From a bacterium (GTDB lineage: Bacteria; Hinthialibacterota; Hinthialibacteria; OLB16), in assembly GCA_022072055.1 (NCBI GenBank), contig JAJVIK010000025.1:1-64000 (forward strand): a DNA stretch of 64,000 nt, given 5' to 3'. The notes under the pieces were generated by a model. It was not told the origin of the DNA. It ran no database searches and saw only the letters and a program-made list of their open reading frames with translations. This document shows positions 1 through 8,553 of this stretch, in pieces (the stretch's first letter is position 1; every line of letters begins with the position of its first letter). The position numbers were made by a program, and so were the translations under genes.

Positions 1-120
1 AAATGGCGTGGGATCCTGGTCCGATATAACAAGAAAGCCGAAAACTTTCTCGGGGCGATTCAACTCGCATGTGCCTTGCTCTGGTTTCGACGGCTATATC
101 GGCTCAGCCTTTTGAGATAG
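1..120 (+). mobile_element. IS5-type transposase, C-terminal fragment
   Basis: Frame 1 is open from the window edge to a TAG stop at 118-120 and gives 39 residues. The piece contains RYNKKAENFLGAIQLACALL followed by WFRR, the usual end of IS5-type DDE transposases (the C-terminal part that follows the catalytic glutamate). Only this tail is visible, so completeness and activity of the element cannot be judged. The fragment lies antisense to the last 20 codons of the neighbouring minus-strand membrane gene, which suggests that the element inserted at or near the end of that gene. The terminal inverted repeat should lie shortly after 120 but I could not define it without the other end. Confidence 0.7.
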
Positions 121-884
121 TGTCTTAAGCCCGGCTGTGTGTGAAAAACCGAGAGATGGTCAACAGCAGGCGCCGATCGCCTCGGATGCGGTCGGATTGA
201 TTGAGGAAACCCGAAAGGACGCACAAGGGTGGCAGCGCCCCAAAGGATCATAATCCCAGTGAGGAGGAACAGCCGCTGCTTCCAAGTAACTATTACGTGT
301 ACCCATTCATGTTGAGATGTTGGAATATCTCCGAGCATGACCACCATGATTGGAAACCCCAATAACATTGTCCAAACAAGTGCGAGGTCTTGCATGGTTT
401 CGGAGGAGGGTTGAAGTATTCCACGGACAAGTGTTATTGCGATTCTCGCTACTGCAAAGAGTCCTACTCCTATCAGAAGGCATGTCGCGATCAAGGGGAA
501 CAACCATGATAAGCCATCAAGGGCGGCCGCGATCAGCAGACAGAATGGAAGTACCCACAGCACCGAGAAAAGGAGATTCTCGAAAAGCACGATGAGGACA
601 CGAGTCCTCCTGCTGAGCGGCCATATTTCCAAAAGGGACGGTCCAGTGCTTGTCCCAATTTGGGTTATACAGCTCCCAGCGAGGACTAACCCGAAAAGCA
701 CCAGGAAAATGAAGAAGCTTCGAACGTCCTGCCACTGGCGAGAATCTTGTGATGCTATCCAAAACAAGAAAGAAATGAGGCCGATTGTCACCGTAAGGAG
801 TACCGGAAGCAAGGTCGTCCATTCGCTCAGCGCGGAACGGATCGAAAGCCGGAACGGATGGATCGCTTGGCGCAAACCCCTCAT
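60..884 (-). CDS. ABC-2-type transporter permease-like membrane protein
   Basis: This 274-residue protein has about six hydrophobic segments (near residues 24-44, 55-75, 98-122, 128-150, 168-185 and 205-225) and a basic C-terminus. It overlaps the upstream ABC ATPase gene by four bases (ATGA at 881-884), so it is most likely the membrane partner of that ATPase in an exporter of the ABC-2 type. No sequence motif names a substrate. Its base composition is clearly more AT-rich than the ATPase gene and the rest of the window. Its last 20 codons run antisense to the transposase fragment, so the original 3-prime end may have been replaced by IS sequence. Family membership is inferred mainly from gene context. 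Confidence 0.7.
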   Translation of the reverse strand: MRGLRQAIHPFRLSIRSALSEWTTLLPVLLTVTIGLISFLFWIASQDSRQWQDVRSFFIFLVLFGLVLAGSCITQIGTSTGPSLLEIWPLSRRTRVLIVLFENLLFSVLWVLPFCLLIAAALDGLSWLFPLIATCLLIGVGLFAVARIAITLVRGILQPSSETMQDLALVWTMLLGFPIMVVMLGDIPTSQHEWVHVIVTWKQRLFLLTGIMILWGAATLVRPFGFPQSIRPHPRRSAPAVDHLSVFHTQPGLRHYLKRLSRYSRRNQSKAHAS

Positions 885-1762
885 CTCCCCTCCCCCTTTC
901 TCACTGTGGCCACAAAGATGTCTTCCAGCGTCATCGGTTGCGGCTCAATGTCGGTCGCGCCGGTGGACTGGAGGATTTCAAGGGCGACGGGGAAGTGGGT
1001 GGTTTCGATCTGGTGGCGGCGGCCCTCGCCATCCCGCGAAAGGAGAATCTCATCGGGGAAGACTGGGAATCTGTCGGCGCTGAAGGTGATCCGGCGATGG
1101 CGCTCGATCAGCGAGAGTTTCTCCCCCTCGGCGATGATCCGGCCATCCACCAGAAACACAAGGTTGTTCGCCACCCGTTCCACATCCGCCAGGTTGTGGC
1201 TGGAGACAAACACGGTCCGCTCCTCGCTCTCGATCACCTTGAGCATCTCCTCGATCACATCACGCCGCACCGAGGCGTCCAGGCCGGAGGTCGGTTCATC
1301 CAAAAGAAGCAGTTCGGGACGGTGCGAGAGCGCAAGCAGCAGGGAAGTCCGCACCTGCATCCCCTTGGAGAACTTCCCGATCTTGCGGTCCACCGGGAGC
1401 TGGAAGCGCCGCGCGAGTTCCACGCAGTAATCATCATCCCAGGTCGGATAGAACGCGCGAACATAGCTGATCAGCCAGGGGAGTTTCACAAAGTTGAGCA
1501 GAATAGGGCGCTCGCCGACATAGCCGAGGCGAAGCCGGATGGCGACCTCATCCCGGCGTGAATCGAGGCCGAGAATCCGGATCGCTCCCCCCGCGCGCGG
1601 GTCGAAATTCATGAGCGCGTTCATCAGGGTGGTTTTCCCCGAACCGTTGGGACCGATCAGCGCGGTGATCCTCCCCTTGGGGACATCAAGGTCCAAAGGG
1701 CCGAGCTCGAACCCCTTGAAGCGACGGTAGAGTTGACGAATCTCGATGGCGTGATCTGTCAT
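881..1762 (-). CDS. ABC transporter ATP-binding protein
   Basis: This 293-residue ATPase powers an ABC exporter from the cytoplasmic side. Visible motifs are Walker A GPNGSGKTT near residue 37, a signature-like FSKGMQVR near 133, Walker B LLLLDEPTSGLD near 150 and the switch histidine in FVSSHNLADVE near 186. The C-terminal 80 residues match the extension seen in ATPases of the YtrB/EcsA/CcmA-like group that pair with ABC-2 membrane proteins. The start ATG at 1762 directly precedes MTDHAIEIRQL. The membrane gene follows with an ATGA overlap. No GntR-type regulator, common upstream of YtrB-like systems, is present. The substrate is unknown. Confidence 0.95.
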   Translation of the reverse strand: MTDHAIEIRQLYRRFKGFELGPLDLDVPKGRITALIGPNGSGKTTLMNALMNFDPRAGGAIRILGLDSRRDEVAIRLRLGYVGERPILLNFVKLPWLISYVRAFYPTWDDDYCVELARRFQLPVDRKIGKFSKGMQVRTSLLLALSHRPELLLLDEPTSGLDASVRRDVIEEMLKVIESEERTVFVSSHNLADVERVANNLVFLVDGRIIAEGEKLSLIERHRRITFSADRFPVFPDEILLSRDGEGRRHQIETTHFPVALEILQSTGATDIEPQPMTLEDIFVATVRKGEGR

Positions 1763-1793
1763 GGGACCCTCCCTGTCTCGCGGTCTATCGGGT

Positions 1794-1919
1794 GTCGAAC
1801 CACGGAATCCTCGGAAGGTCCGGAATTCTCGGATTCCACCGCTTGAAACCCAGCTCCATTTCCCGACATTTCCGAACTCTCCGACTTCGTTCTCCGAGGT
1901 TCGAGGCCCGTGGTTCGAC
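1794..1919. repeat. 126-bp imperfect inverted-repeat element between genes
   Basis: The arms GTCGAACCACGG (1794-1805) and CCGTGGTTCGAC (1908-1919) are exact inverted copies of 12 bases. A second, nested pair GGAATCC (1804-1810) and GGATTCC (1831-1837) lies inside. The element fills most of the 191-bp gap between the FG-GAP gene and the ABC ATPase gene, both on the minus strand. It could be a small non-autonomous mobile element, a structured leader of the ATPase gene or a processing site. I see no open frame that would code for a protein here. Confidence 0.5.
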
Positions 1920-1952
1920 GGAAGTCTTCTTGTTTGTCAGGCCCCTCCCCAC

Positions 1953-4001
1953 TCACTTTTCCATCTCCGACCAACCGGGCTGGGAGACCATGGTGAAATA
2001 GTTCGAGTTGTTGCACGGGGGATTGCGTTTGGGTTTGTAGAGACGGCCCGGCTTCGGACTGTCGGATTGCGTGTAGATCCACAGTTCATACGGGTCCCAC
2101 ACAATCACCTCGTCCCGGCAGTCCCCCGTGACATCCAGCACATCATAACACCTGTCCGGGTGCCCATCGGCGGGGAGGCGAACCGCCCTCCTCCCCCAGC
2201 CGTCGAAGAGGCCCCCATCCTCGGAATTGGCCGACAGCGCGACCAGCTCCCCCGGCGCGCCGGTCCAGTTCACCGGGAGGCACAGGCTGCCATGCGAAAA
2301 GGGTTCAAAACTGTGAAGTTGCTCCCCGCTCGAATCATAGAATCGAATAATCCCCTGGTTCCCCCAATAGTTCACCGAGACTGTTTCAAGCCCCGGCAGG
2401 TCGGGACGGAAATCCGCCACGGCGGGGTTCTGGATGTGGCCGAAATAGTGGTGCTTGAGGATCTTCCCCGCCATGTCGGCAAGGAAGAACCCCTCATCGC
2501 TCGCGGCGCACAGGAAACGCATCTCGGCGTCCGGCTTGTCCTCCAGCCTCACCAGCGCGACCCCATCGGCATGGTCCTTGATCCCGCCATCATGACTCCA
2601 AAGCGCCTTCCCGTTGTCATCCAACAGGGAATACCCGATGGCCACCTCGTCCTTGCCGTCGCCATCCACATCGGCGGCGTAGGGGTAGTGCCCCGTGTTG
2701 CACTGGATCACCCAGAGGGTTTCCAGGTCGCTGTTCAGCGCCCAAGCGGTTTGGTAGCGATCCTTGAGAATCATGTCGGTTGCCCGCCCCACTCCGCGCA
2801 GGTCGCAGAAGAAGAGCGCATCCCCAAGAATCCTCGGGAACTTGTTGTAAGGGGGGAATGTGTTCTTCGGGGTCTCGGGGGTGGGAACCTTGCGCAGGGT
2901 CGCGCCGGTCGCGCCCTCCGCCACCACCAGCTCCATGTTCATGCAGTAAAGGACTTCGTTCTTTCCATCCCCATCCAGATCATGAATCTGGAAGGCCACA
3001 TCGTTGGTCAGCTCGGACTTCCAGGGGTCCGGCTCTCCGAGTTGCCAGAGCTTCTTGCCCGCCAGGGTCAGCGCGGTGAGGCAGCTCAGCTCGCTGTTAC
3101 GGTCCTTGGGGCCATGGTGGACCACCTGGCCGATCAGAAGATCCACCTCGCCATCGCCGTTCAGGTCCCCGAAGCGAATGTTCCGCCCCACGCCAAAGCC
3201 GTTGGTCTTGACCTTCTTCCACACTATCGGTAGGGGGTTGGCCGTCTGGAGCGCCTCCTCCTCGGACTCGCGCGCGCGAATCCGCTCGGCGCTTCGCTTC
3301 GCCGTCTCTTCCTCGGCGGTCACTCGGACCGAGAAGAAGCGCGCGGAGTCATCCGAAACCAACGCGATCTTCCCCTCCGGAAAGCAGGCGTCGTGAGCTT
3401 CGAGCCGAACCGCGCCATTCAGGTCCATCCGGATCGAGTCCCCACTTGCCTCCACGCTCAGGGTGAGCTCTTGCTTGGGTTCCCACTCGAAAGGTTTCTC
3501 GGCCAGGACCTGCTCAAAAGGCTCTCGGAAGCCCACCCCCTCGCGGACCAGGAGCAGCACGGCCCGGTCTCCCGCCACTCCCGCGAAGTAATAGCAACGA
3601 TTGTTCTTGTAGCGGACCGCGAGCCCGCAGCGCCCTTGTTTGGACTCCGGAGCAAAGACGGTTCCGACCCTGTAATCGGTCCAGAGGCTGTCCCCTGCGG
3701 AAAGCATCGGATGAAACTCCTTGCTCTTCGTGTTGGAAAAGGTTTGCGCGAGCACACTTCGACCTCCCTCGCGGAGGATGCGCCAGGCGCGCTGGGAGAG
3801 ATCATCGGAGAGGTATGTCGCCACCGACCAGACCCCTTTGGGGTCGCAGATGGGGTAGTAATGGTATTCGGCATGCGCGCCCACCACATCGAAGAGCGGT
3901 CCGGGATTCATGGATTGAAAGCCGTCCTCCAACAACACCGCCTGCTCCGCGAAGGCGGAAAGGGCGAGGAGCAGAAGCAGCGGGATGAATCTGGGGGTCA
4001 T
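1953..4001 (-). CDS. Exported FG-GAP/VCBS-type beta-propeller protein with N-terminal jelly-roll domain
   Basis: I place the start at 4001 rather than at an ATG 11 codons upstream because MTPRFIPLLLLLALSAFA is a clean signal peptide and AAGGAG lies ten bases before it. The 682-residue product has a roughly 220-residue N-terminal region resembling concanavalin-like or DUF1080-like jelly rolls. A propeller follows with calcium-type loops: DLNGDGEVD, DLDGDGKNE, DVDGDGKDE and the closing DVTGDCRDEVIVWD. The last motif and the overall layout recall family PL11 rhamnogalacturonan lyases, but I cannot confirm catalytic residues, so enzymatic function stays open. It probably acts on or near the cell surface. 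It stands alone, separated from the ATPase gene downstream by an inverted-repeat element. Confidence 0.85.
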   Translation of the reverse strand: MTPRFIPLLLLLALSAFAEQAVLLEDGFQSMNPGPLFDVVGAHAEYHYYPICDPKGVWSVATYLSDDLSQRAWRILREGGRSVLAQTFSNTKSKEFHPMLSAGDSLWTDYRVGTVFAPESKQGRCGLAVRYKNNRCYYFAGVAGDRAVLLLVREGVGFREPFEQVLAEKPFEWEPKQELTLSVEASGDSIRMDLNGAVRLEAHDACFPEGKIALVSDDSARFFSVRVTAEEETAKRSAERIRARESEEEALQTANPLPIVWKKVKTNGFGVGRNIRFGDLNGDGEVDLLIGQVVHHGPKDRNSELSCLTALTLAGKKLWQLGEPDPWKSELTNDVAFQIHDLDGDGKNEVLYCMNMELVVAEGATGATLRKVPTPETPKNTFPPYNKFPRILGDALFFCDLRGVGRATDMILKDRYQTAWALNSDLETLWVIQCNTGHYPYAADVDGDGKDEVAIGYSLLDDNGKALWSHDGGIKDHADGVALVRLEDKPDAEMRFLCAASDEGFFLADMAGKILKHHYFGHIQNPAVADFRPDLPGLETVSVNYWGNQGIIRFYDSSGEQLHSFEPFSHGSLCLPVNWTGAPGELVALSANSEDGGLFDGWGRRAVRLPADGHPDRCYDVLDVTGDCRDEVIVWDPYELWIYTQSDSPKPGRLYKPKRNPPCNNSNYFTMVSQPGWSEMEK

Positions 4002-4071
4002 GAGGGAGGTTCTCCTTTGGGCCGGATAGGCCATGACATGACTTTCATTACGCTCCCTGCAACCCGTGAGC

Positions 4072-4150
4072 TCACCGAGCCGCGACCTTAAGGGAGCGGT
4101 TGCTTCAACCCGCTTGCTCTGGCGCGCGGGTCGGAGAACCCGGGGCGCCC
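4072..4150. repeat. Intergenic repeat copy (GAGCCGCGACC / GGGAGCGGT type)
   Basis: The gap between two divergently placed leader regions holds GAGCCGCGACC, GGGAGCGGTTG and CCCGCTTGCTC followed by GCGCGGGTCGG. The same words recur at 8341-8375, 33428-33451, 39013-39042 and twice (as reverse complement) at 39153-39241. Recurrence of several linked words in unrelated gaps marks this as a dispersed intergenic repeat rather than a regulatory site of one gene. Confidence 0.5.
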
Positions 4151-4154
4151 CGAC

Positions 4155-6926
4155 TTATTTCCGCTTCAGCAGAACCACCCAGTCCCGATCCGGATGCTTG
4201 GGCGGGGTTCCGATCCGAACCTCCTTGGGTCCTTCAAGCTCCCCGCCGGGGAGGAGCGGGCCCCCCTCGCGCGGGTTATACCACTCCAGGGAATAAGTCC
4301 CGGGGGGGAGAGTGCATCCGCATTCAAGCGGCGAGGGTGTGTAGATCGCGAACAGTTCCTCTCCCTTGGCCAGGCACCATCCCTCTCCGGCGCTCACCAC
4401 CCTCTCCCTTGGCTCCATCTCGGTGAAGGGAAGGGAATGCCGGAAGAACTCGAGGGCATAGCGGGTCAGGTCCCACATCCGGTCCCTCGAACGCCAGTCC
4501 TCGCAGTTGATGTCGTTGTGCGGGAAGTCGTACCCAAACAGCCATTCGCAACCGGAGCCTCCGGCCATCAGGTTACCCCACAGGGCGTGCCGGCGCACCT
4601 CATCATGCTCCGGATCGGAGGCGTCATCCTTGACTCCCACCTTAGCCGGACCGATCTCATCCAGGCACACAAACCAGGGGCGCCCGCTCTCCCGGGATTT
4701 CCTCACCCATTTAAGCGTCTCTTTATGGGTTCGCTCCATCTTGCCGAGTTGGAGCGAGGGTCCCTCGATGAGCGGGAACCCCAGCAGAGGCTCATACACC
4801 TCATCGATCTGGCTGGGGAAGGTGTGCACCACAATCGGGTGATCGTAGGGGTCCAGATCGCGGATGAAGGCGGCGAAGGCCTTGCGCTGGGCATCCGTGT
4901 TGGTGTTCTCCTCTCCGAGATTCCAGACCAACGCGGGGTGGTGGCTGAAGCGCGCGATGAGCTCGCGGAAGTAGAGTTTTCGCTCGGGACCGAGCTCGCC
5001 GCCATCCAGGAGTTGGTCGTTCTCCTGCTCCTGTAGGACCACATGGAGCATCAGTCCGAGTCTGTCCATGTGAGAGAACACAATTTCCCACTGATCGAGC
5101 TTGCCGCAGTCGAAGCGGAACCGTTCGCTTGAGGAGGTCCAGGGCCAGACATCCTTGCCGTCGCCCCTCACATTCATGGTGAGGAAATAGACCGAGTTCA
5201 TCCCCTTGGAGGCGAGGTAATTCAAGGCGCCGATGAGATTCTTGCCCTTGCCGTCCTTCCACTTCGGATCGCCCGGGTTCCAGTCTCGGGCGTGAGGTTC
5301 GTAGCGGTGACTGGGGGAAGTGGAGTCGATGTCGGCGAACGCGAGAAGGTTTTCCGGGCTGTCCGCGCCGCCCTTGAGGAAAGACTCGCCGGTCTCGGCG
5401 AAGCGAAGATACCGACCGCCCCCAAGCCGAAGAGCGCCTTTCGCGCGGACATCCGGCGGCTGCTTGTCGCTCGGCCCAATCCGGAGTCTCCCTTGAAGAC
5501 CATCCCCCGGAACCGGGTCGCCGCTCGAAGCGTCTCCTGCCGGGGCAATCGAGGGTCCCTTGCGGAAGGCGATCCGATAAGTCCAGTCCCCCTCCCGGTC
5601 GGGTGTGAAATGGGCGCGCCAGACCTGTCCGGCTTCGGCGGAGGTGTGCGCGGCATTGCCATCTCCGGCGTAATACCCGGGGACTCGATAGGCGCGGTCC
5701 CCATGAGTGAAAGTCACTTCGAGGAGGTAGTCCGCGAACGGGTTGGGATCGCTGGTCTCAGAGGCCTTGGGACCCTCCAGCGAGAGGGTCACTCTGTGCC
5801 ATTTGAGGAGGTCCCCCGAGACACGGACCGGGGGTTCTGCATAGCCCGCGGCGCGTGCGGCCAGGGCCAAGACCCGGTTCATGGGTGAAGTGGGGTCCCC
5901 CGCCTTTTCCTTGCCCCACTCCCCTTGCGCGCAGACCACCGCCAAGCCGAGGCTGGGGATAAAGGCCGAACAGTTTCCGCCGAAACCGAGCGACATGACC
6001 GTGTCGGGGGGAGCATCCGGCCAGGTCAGGTTGTCCGGATTGAGCCGCCCGGTGTCGTTGAACCACCAGTTAAAACCATAGATGCCGGGACCGTGGTAGG
6101 TTTGGTTGGAATGGCCGCCATAGGACCCGATCCGGAGGGTGTCATCCTCCTCTTCCTTGGAGGTCCTGGGGATATTCTTGGGGGTTTGCGGGGTCATGTA
6201 CTCCTCGAAGAAGCGTCGATCCAAGAGTTGCCGGTCCCCCCAACGCCCCTTGTTGAGCCACAACCACACAATCCGCGAGAAGTCCCGGACCGAGGCGTGG
6301 AGACGGCGTTTCTGGTTGAAGCGCAAGCCATCTTGGAAGCCCAAGGCGCCGAGTCGATTGGGGGCTTCGACGATCTCCTTGGAGTCTCCCTTGAAGACTT
6401 TGTCGAACAGGGTCATTTGATAAAGCTGGATCGCGAAGTCATTGTAAGCCCAGGCTTCGCCTGGCCCTTCGGGGCGGGCGTAGCCGCTGGTCATCGCCCC
6501 CAAGTGGCGGAAGGTGATTCCCCGGTCCTTGGGAATCAGGTCCCAGCCGAAATCCGCGACGGGTTGGTCCACGCCCTCGATCAGTCCCTCCTGAATGGCG
6601 AAAAAGAGCATCGTGCTCAGAACCGGTTTGGCCGAGGAGTACCAGTCCCCAATCTCCGCCTGGTCCCCCCAGCTCCGAACGATGGAGCCATCCTTGATCA
6701 CGCAGCCCCTCCCTCCCAGGGTTTGAGCGAGCTCATCGAGCAGACCGGCGTCCATCCCAAGAGCGGATGGCTCTCGGCGATCCCATTCGGCTTGAGGGAA
6801 GACCGGTTCCGAGGAGACCGGCGCGCACGGGAGAAGGAACAGGGTCGCGACGCACAGGGCGGCGCTTTTCGAAGCGCGCGTGATGGCGGGCGCCTTGGGT
6901 GAGGTCCAAACTCCAAGAGGGTTCAT
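4155..6926 (-). CDS. Exported fusion: serine-hydrolase (beta-lactamase fold) domain plus DUF5060/apiosidase-like glycoside hydrolase
   Basis: This 923-residue protein starts with a signal-like hydrophobic stretch (residues 20-38). Residues about 50-370 form a beta-lactamase-fold hydrolase: SSAK (97-100) fits the SxxK nucleophile motif and YND (161-163) sits where YxN is usual, so the asparagine is replaced by aspartate. Residues about 370-465 resemble DUF5060. About 505-820 form a TIM barrel of the DUF4038/GH140 apiosidase-like type, with WNLGEENT as likely acid/base site and CLDEIG as likely nucleophile. The last 90 residues (LPPGTYSLEWYNPREGG) match the small C-terminal beta domain often called a collagen-binding domain. 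Barrel and flanking domains are a known arrangement; the N-terminal hydrolase is the unusual part. Substrate is inferred as a plant-type side-chain glycan, perhaps esterified. Confidence 0.9.
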   Translation of the reverse strand: MNPLGVWTSPKAPAITRASKSAALCVATLFLLPCAPVSSEPVFPQAEWDRREPSALGMDAGLLDELAQTLGGRGCVIKDGSIVRSWGDQAEIGDWYSSAKPVLSTMLFFAIQEGLIEGVDQPVADFGWDLIPKDRGITFRHLGAMTSGYARPEGPGEAWAYNDFAIQLYQMTLFDKVFKGDSKEIVEAPNRLGALGFQDGLRFNQKRRLHASVRDFSRIVWLWLNKGRWGDRQLLDRRFFEEYMTPQTPKNIPRTSKEEEDDTLRIGSYGGHSNQTYHGPGIYGFNWWFNDTGRLNPDNLTWPDAPPDTVMSLGFGGNCSAFIPSLGLAVVCAQGEWGKEKAGDPTSPMNRVLALAARAAGYAEPPVRVSGDLLKWHRVTLSLEGPKASETSDPNPFADYLLEVTFTHGDRAYRVPGYYAGDGNAAHTSAEAGQVWRAHFTPDREGDWTYRIAFRKGPSIAPAGDASSGDPVPGDGLQGRLRIGPSDKQPPDVRAKGALRLGGGRYLRFAETGESFLKGGADSPENLLAFADIDSTSPSHRYEPHARDWNPGDPKWKDGKGKNLIGALNYLASKGMNSVYFLTMNVRGDGKDVWPWTSSSERFRFDCGKLDQWEIVFSHMDRLGLMLHVVLQEQENDQLLDGGELGPERKLYFRELIARFSHHPALVWNLGEENTNTDAQRKAFAAFIRDLDPYDHPIVVHTFPSQIDEVYEPLLGFPLIEGPSLQLGKMERTHKETLKWVRKSRESGRPWFVCLDEIGPAKVGVKDDASDPEHDEVRRHALWGNLMAGGSGCEWLFGYDFPHNDINCEDWRSRDRMWDLTRYALEFFRHSLPFTEMEPRERVVSAGEGWCLAKGEELFAIYTPSPLECGCTLPPGTYSLEWYNPREGGPLLPGGELEGPKEVRIGTPPKHPDRDWVVLLKRK

Positions 6927-7030
6927 GAGGGGGCCTTTCTTGGAAGGGGTTCCAATGGGAATATGAGCAAGTCAGGGTTTTCGGGCAAGAGTGGTTCCGT
7001 AAGAAGGCGATTCTGGATAGCCTTGCGCGG

Positions 7031-7573
7031 ATGAGATCCTTTCGAGCGGTTCTTTGGTTCAAGGCGCTGATCTTCATTGCGACCCTTGCGGGGCTGTCGG
7101 GGGTGACCTTCGGTTTCCCGCCGCTTTCGGTCGCGCTCTTCGCGGGGATTCTGTGCGTGGGCCTTGGATTCTGGGTGGCCGCGAACGCCTGTATCGATCT
7201 CCGACTCATTGTCAATCTGCTGGAGGGGCTGGGGCGGGAGTCCGGCGCCGAGCGTGAGGAATCAGCCGCCGCGATTCCGACCATGCGAGCTCCCGCCAGG
7301 GACCTTTCGCGGGTGCTGTTGGACATGACTTCGGTCAAGCGTCTGGGGGACCGCGTGTTCAAGGCCGATGCCATCAAGGTCTGCCAAACCTGCAAGCACC
7401 TCAAGGCGGAGGATCGAATCTGCCTCCTGGATCATGTCTCGCTGCAGGGCACCACCATCGGCGCGGTCGGATGTCAACACTGGACACCCGGGCTCAAGGT
7501 GACCGAACCGGTTGAGCTCCCCCGGCCCGAGCCTTTGGAGGGAGCCAACGGCGTGCCTCCGGAGGGGTCATGA
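7031..7573 (+). CDS. Small membrane protein with cysteine-rich C-terminal motif, function unknown
   Basis: The 180-residue product has two hydrophobic segments (about 10-30 and 34-54) followed by a cytoplasmic-looking tail. The tail carries CQTCKHL, then single cysteines in RICLLD and AVGCQHW (spacing C-x2-C-x8-C-x16-C), a layout fit for binding zinc or another metal. I do not recognise the family. The gene overlaps the following methyltransferase gene by four bases (ATGA at 7570-7573), so the two are co-translated and may act together. The divergent gene upstream starts 104 bp away. Confidence 0.7.
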   Translation: MRSFRAVLWFKALIFIATLAGLSGVTFGFPPLSVALFAGILCVGLGFWVAANACIDLRLIVNLLEGLGRESGAEREESAAAIPTMRAPARDLSRVLLDMTSVKRLGDRVFKADAIKVCQTCKHLKAEDRICLLDHVSLQGTTIGAVGCQHWTPGLKVTEPVELPRPEPLEGANGVPPEGS

Positions 7574-8322
7574 ACGACCCTCGCTCGGAGTGGTACGCGG
7601 ACTGGTTCAATGCCGAGTATTTGAAGGTCTATTCCCACCGAGACTCGGTTCTCGCCGCGCGCGAGGTGGATTACCTGATTGAGGCGTTGGAACTTTGCCC
7701 GCGGCGCCGAGTTCTCGACCTGTGCTGCGGCGCGGGGCGTCACTTGGCGCAATTCGCGGCTCGAGGTTTTGAGCGGGTGGTCGGGATGGATCTTTCCGCG
7801 GATCTGCTCCAAGCGGCGCGTGAGAGTGGAGATTCCCCCCCCATCCTTGTTCGCGGGGACATGCGCGCGCTTCCGTTCGGTCCGTCTTTCGACAGCGTCG
7901 TTTCCCTCTTCACCAGCTTCGGGTACTTCCTGGAAGAGGGCGAGAACCGGCGCGTGTTGGAGGAGATTCGACGGATCCTGCGTCCGCGCGGGAAGTTCCT
8001 GCTTGACCTGGTCCCGGCGCAGATCGTGGATTCACTGGTGCCGTCAAGCGAGCGGAAGGTGGATGGCCTGGTTGTCCGGGAGCGGAGGCGGTATGTGGAA
8101 ACGACCAAACGGATTGAAAAGGAAATCCGCATTGAGGGGCCCGATGGGGTTCGGGAGTTTGTCGAGTCGGTGCGTGTCTATTCCTTCAGTGAGATCAGTC
8201 GGATGTTGGCGCAAGCCGGGCTGTCGATCACCGATGTGCGGGGGGACTTTCAGGGAGGGGGATTTGTGCCGGAGAGCGAGCGGATGATCCTCCTCGGGAC
8301 CACAGACCTGGTGGGCCGTTGA
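7570..8322 (+). CDS. Class I SAM-dependent methyltransferase
   Basis: This 250-residue cytosolic enzyme has the Rossmann-fold methyltransferase motif VLDLCCGAGRHLAQFAARG near residue 40 (motif I), the acidic VVGMDLSADLL after strand 2, and GDMRALPF with FDSVVSLFTSFGYF downstream (motifs II and III). The pattern fits the methyltransferase domain 11/25 group that modifies small molecules. The substrate cannot be read from sequence. Its start overlaps the stop of the cysteine-motif membrane protein, which suggests one operon of two genes, ending before the repeat-bearing gap at 8323-8553. Confidence 0.9.
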   Translation: MNDPRSEWYADWFNAEYLKVYSHRDSVLAAREVDYLIEALELCPRRRVLDLCCGAGRHLAQFAARGFERVVGMDLSADLLQAARESGDSPPILVRGDMRALPFGPSFDSVVSLFTSFGYFLEEGENRRVLEEIRRILRPRGKFLLDLVPAQIVDSLVPSSERKVDGLVVRERRRYVETTKRIEKEIRIEGPDGVREFVESVRVYSFSEISRMLAQAGLSITDVRGDFQGGGFVPESERMILLGTTDLVGR

Positions 8323-8340
8323 AAGATGGGGCTTAAGGAC

Positions 8341-8520
8341 TTTACCGAGCCGCGACCGAAAGGGAGCGGTCGCGGGAAGGAGTCGGAAGCGGAGTGCAAT
8401 TCCGGGATCAAGGTTCCGCCCAGCAGTGCAACTGCTGGGCGAGCGGGAAAGCGTAGGACAGGTCTCCGTGCCTGTCCGGCGCCTGTCCGGGCGGGTGTGG
8501 ACTCCGCCGGCGTGGGGATT
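8341..8520. repeat. Cluster of intergenic palindromic repeat modules
   Basis: Three modules lie in a row: a GAGCCGCGACC...GGGAGCGGTCG copy (8346-8374); a hairpin of 10 bp with loop GCA (8418-8440, arms GCCCAGCAGT and ACTGCTGGGC); and GGACAGG...CCTGTCC (8456-8477). Modules of the same wording occur at 38961-39474 and elsewhere. The frame through this stretch is open and joins the following gene, but the composition is that of the repeats, so I treat 8326-8553 as non-coding. Confidence 0.6.
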
Positions 8521-8553
8521 GTACCCTCTCGGTCGAGGGGAGGTTCTGGTTCC

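Noticed and set aside
8326-8553. 76-codon N-terminal extension of the DUF4838 protein
   Set aside because: It translates the intergenic palindromic repeats, lacks a ribosome binding site, and hides the signal peptide that begins at GTG 8554.
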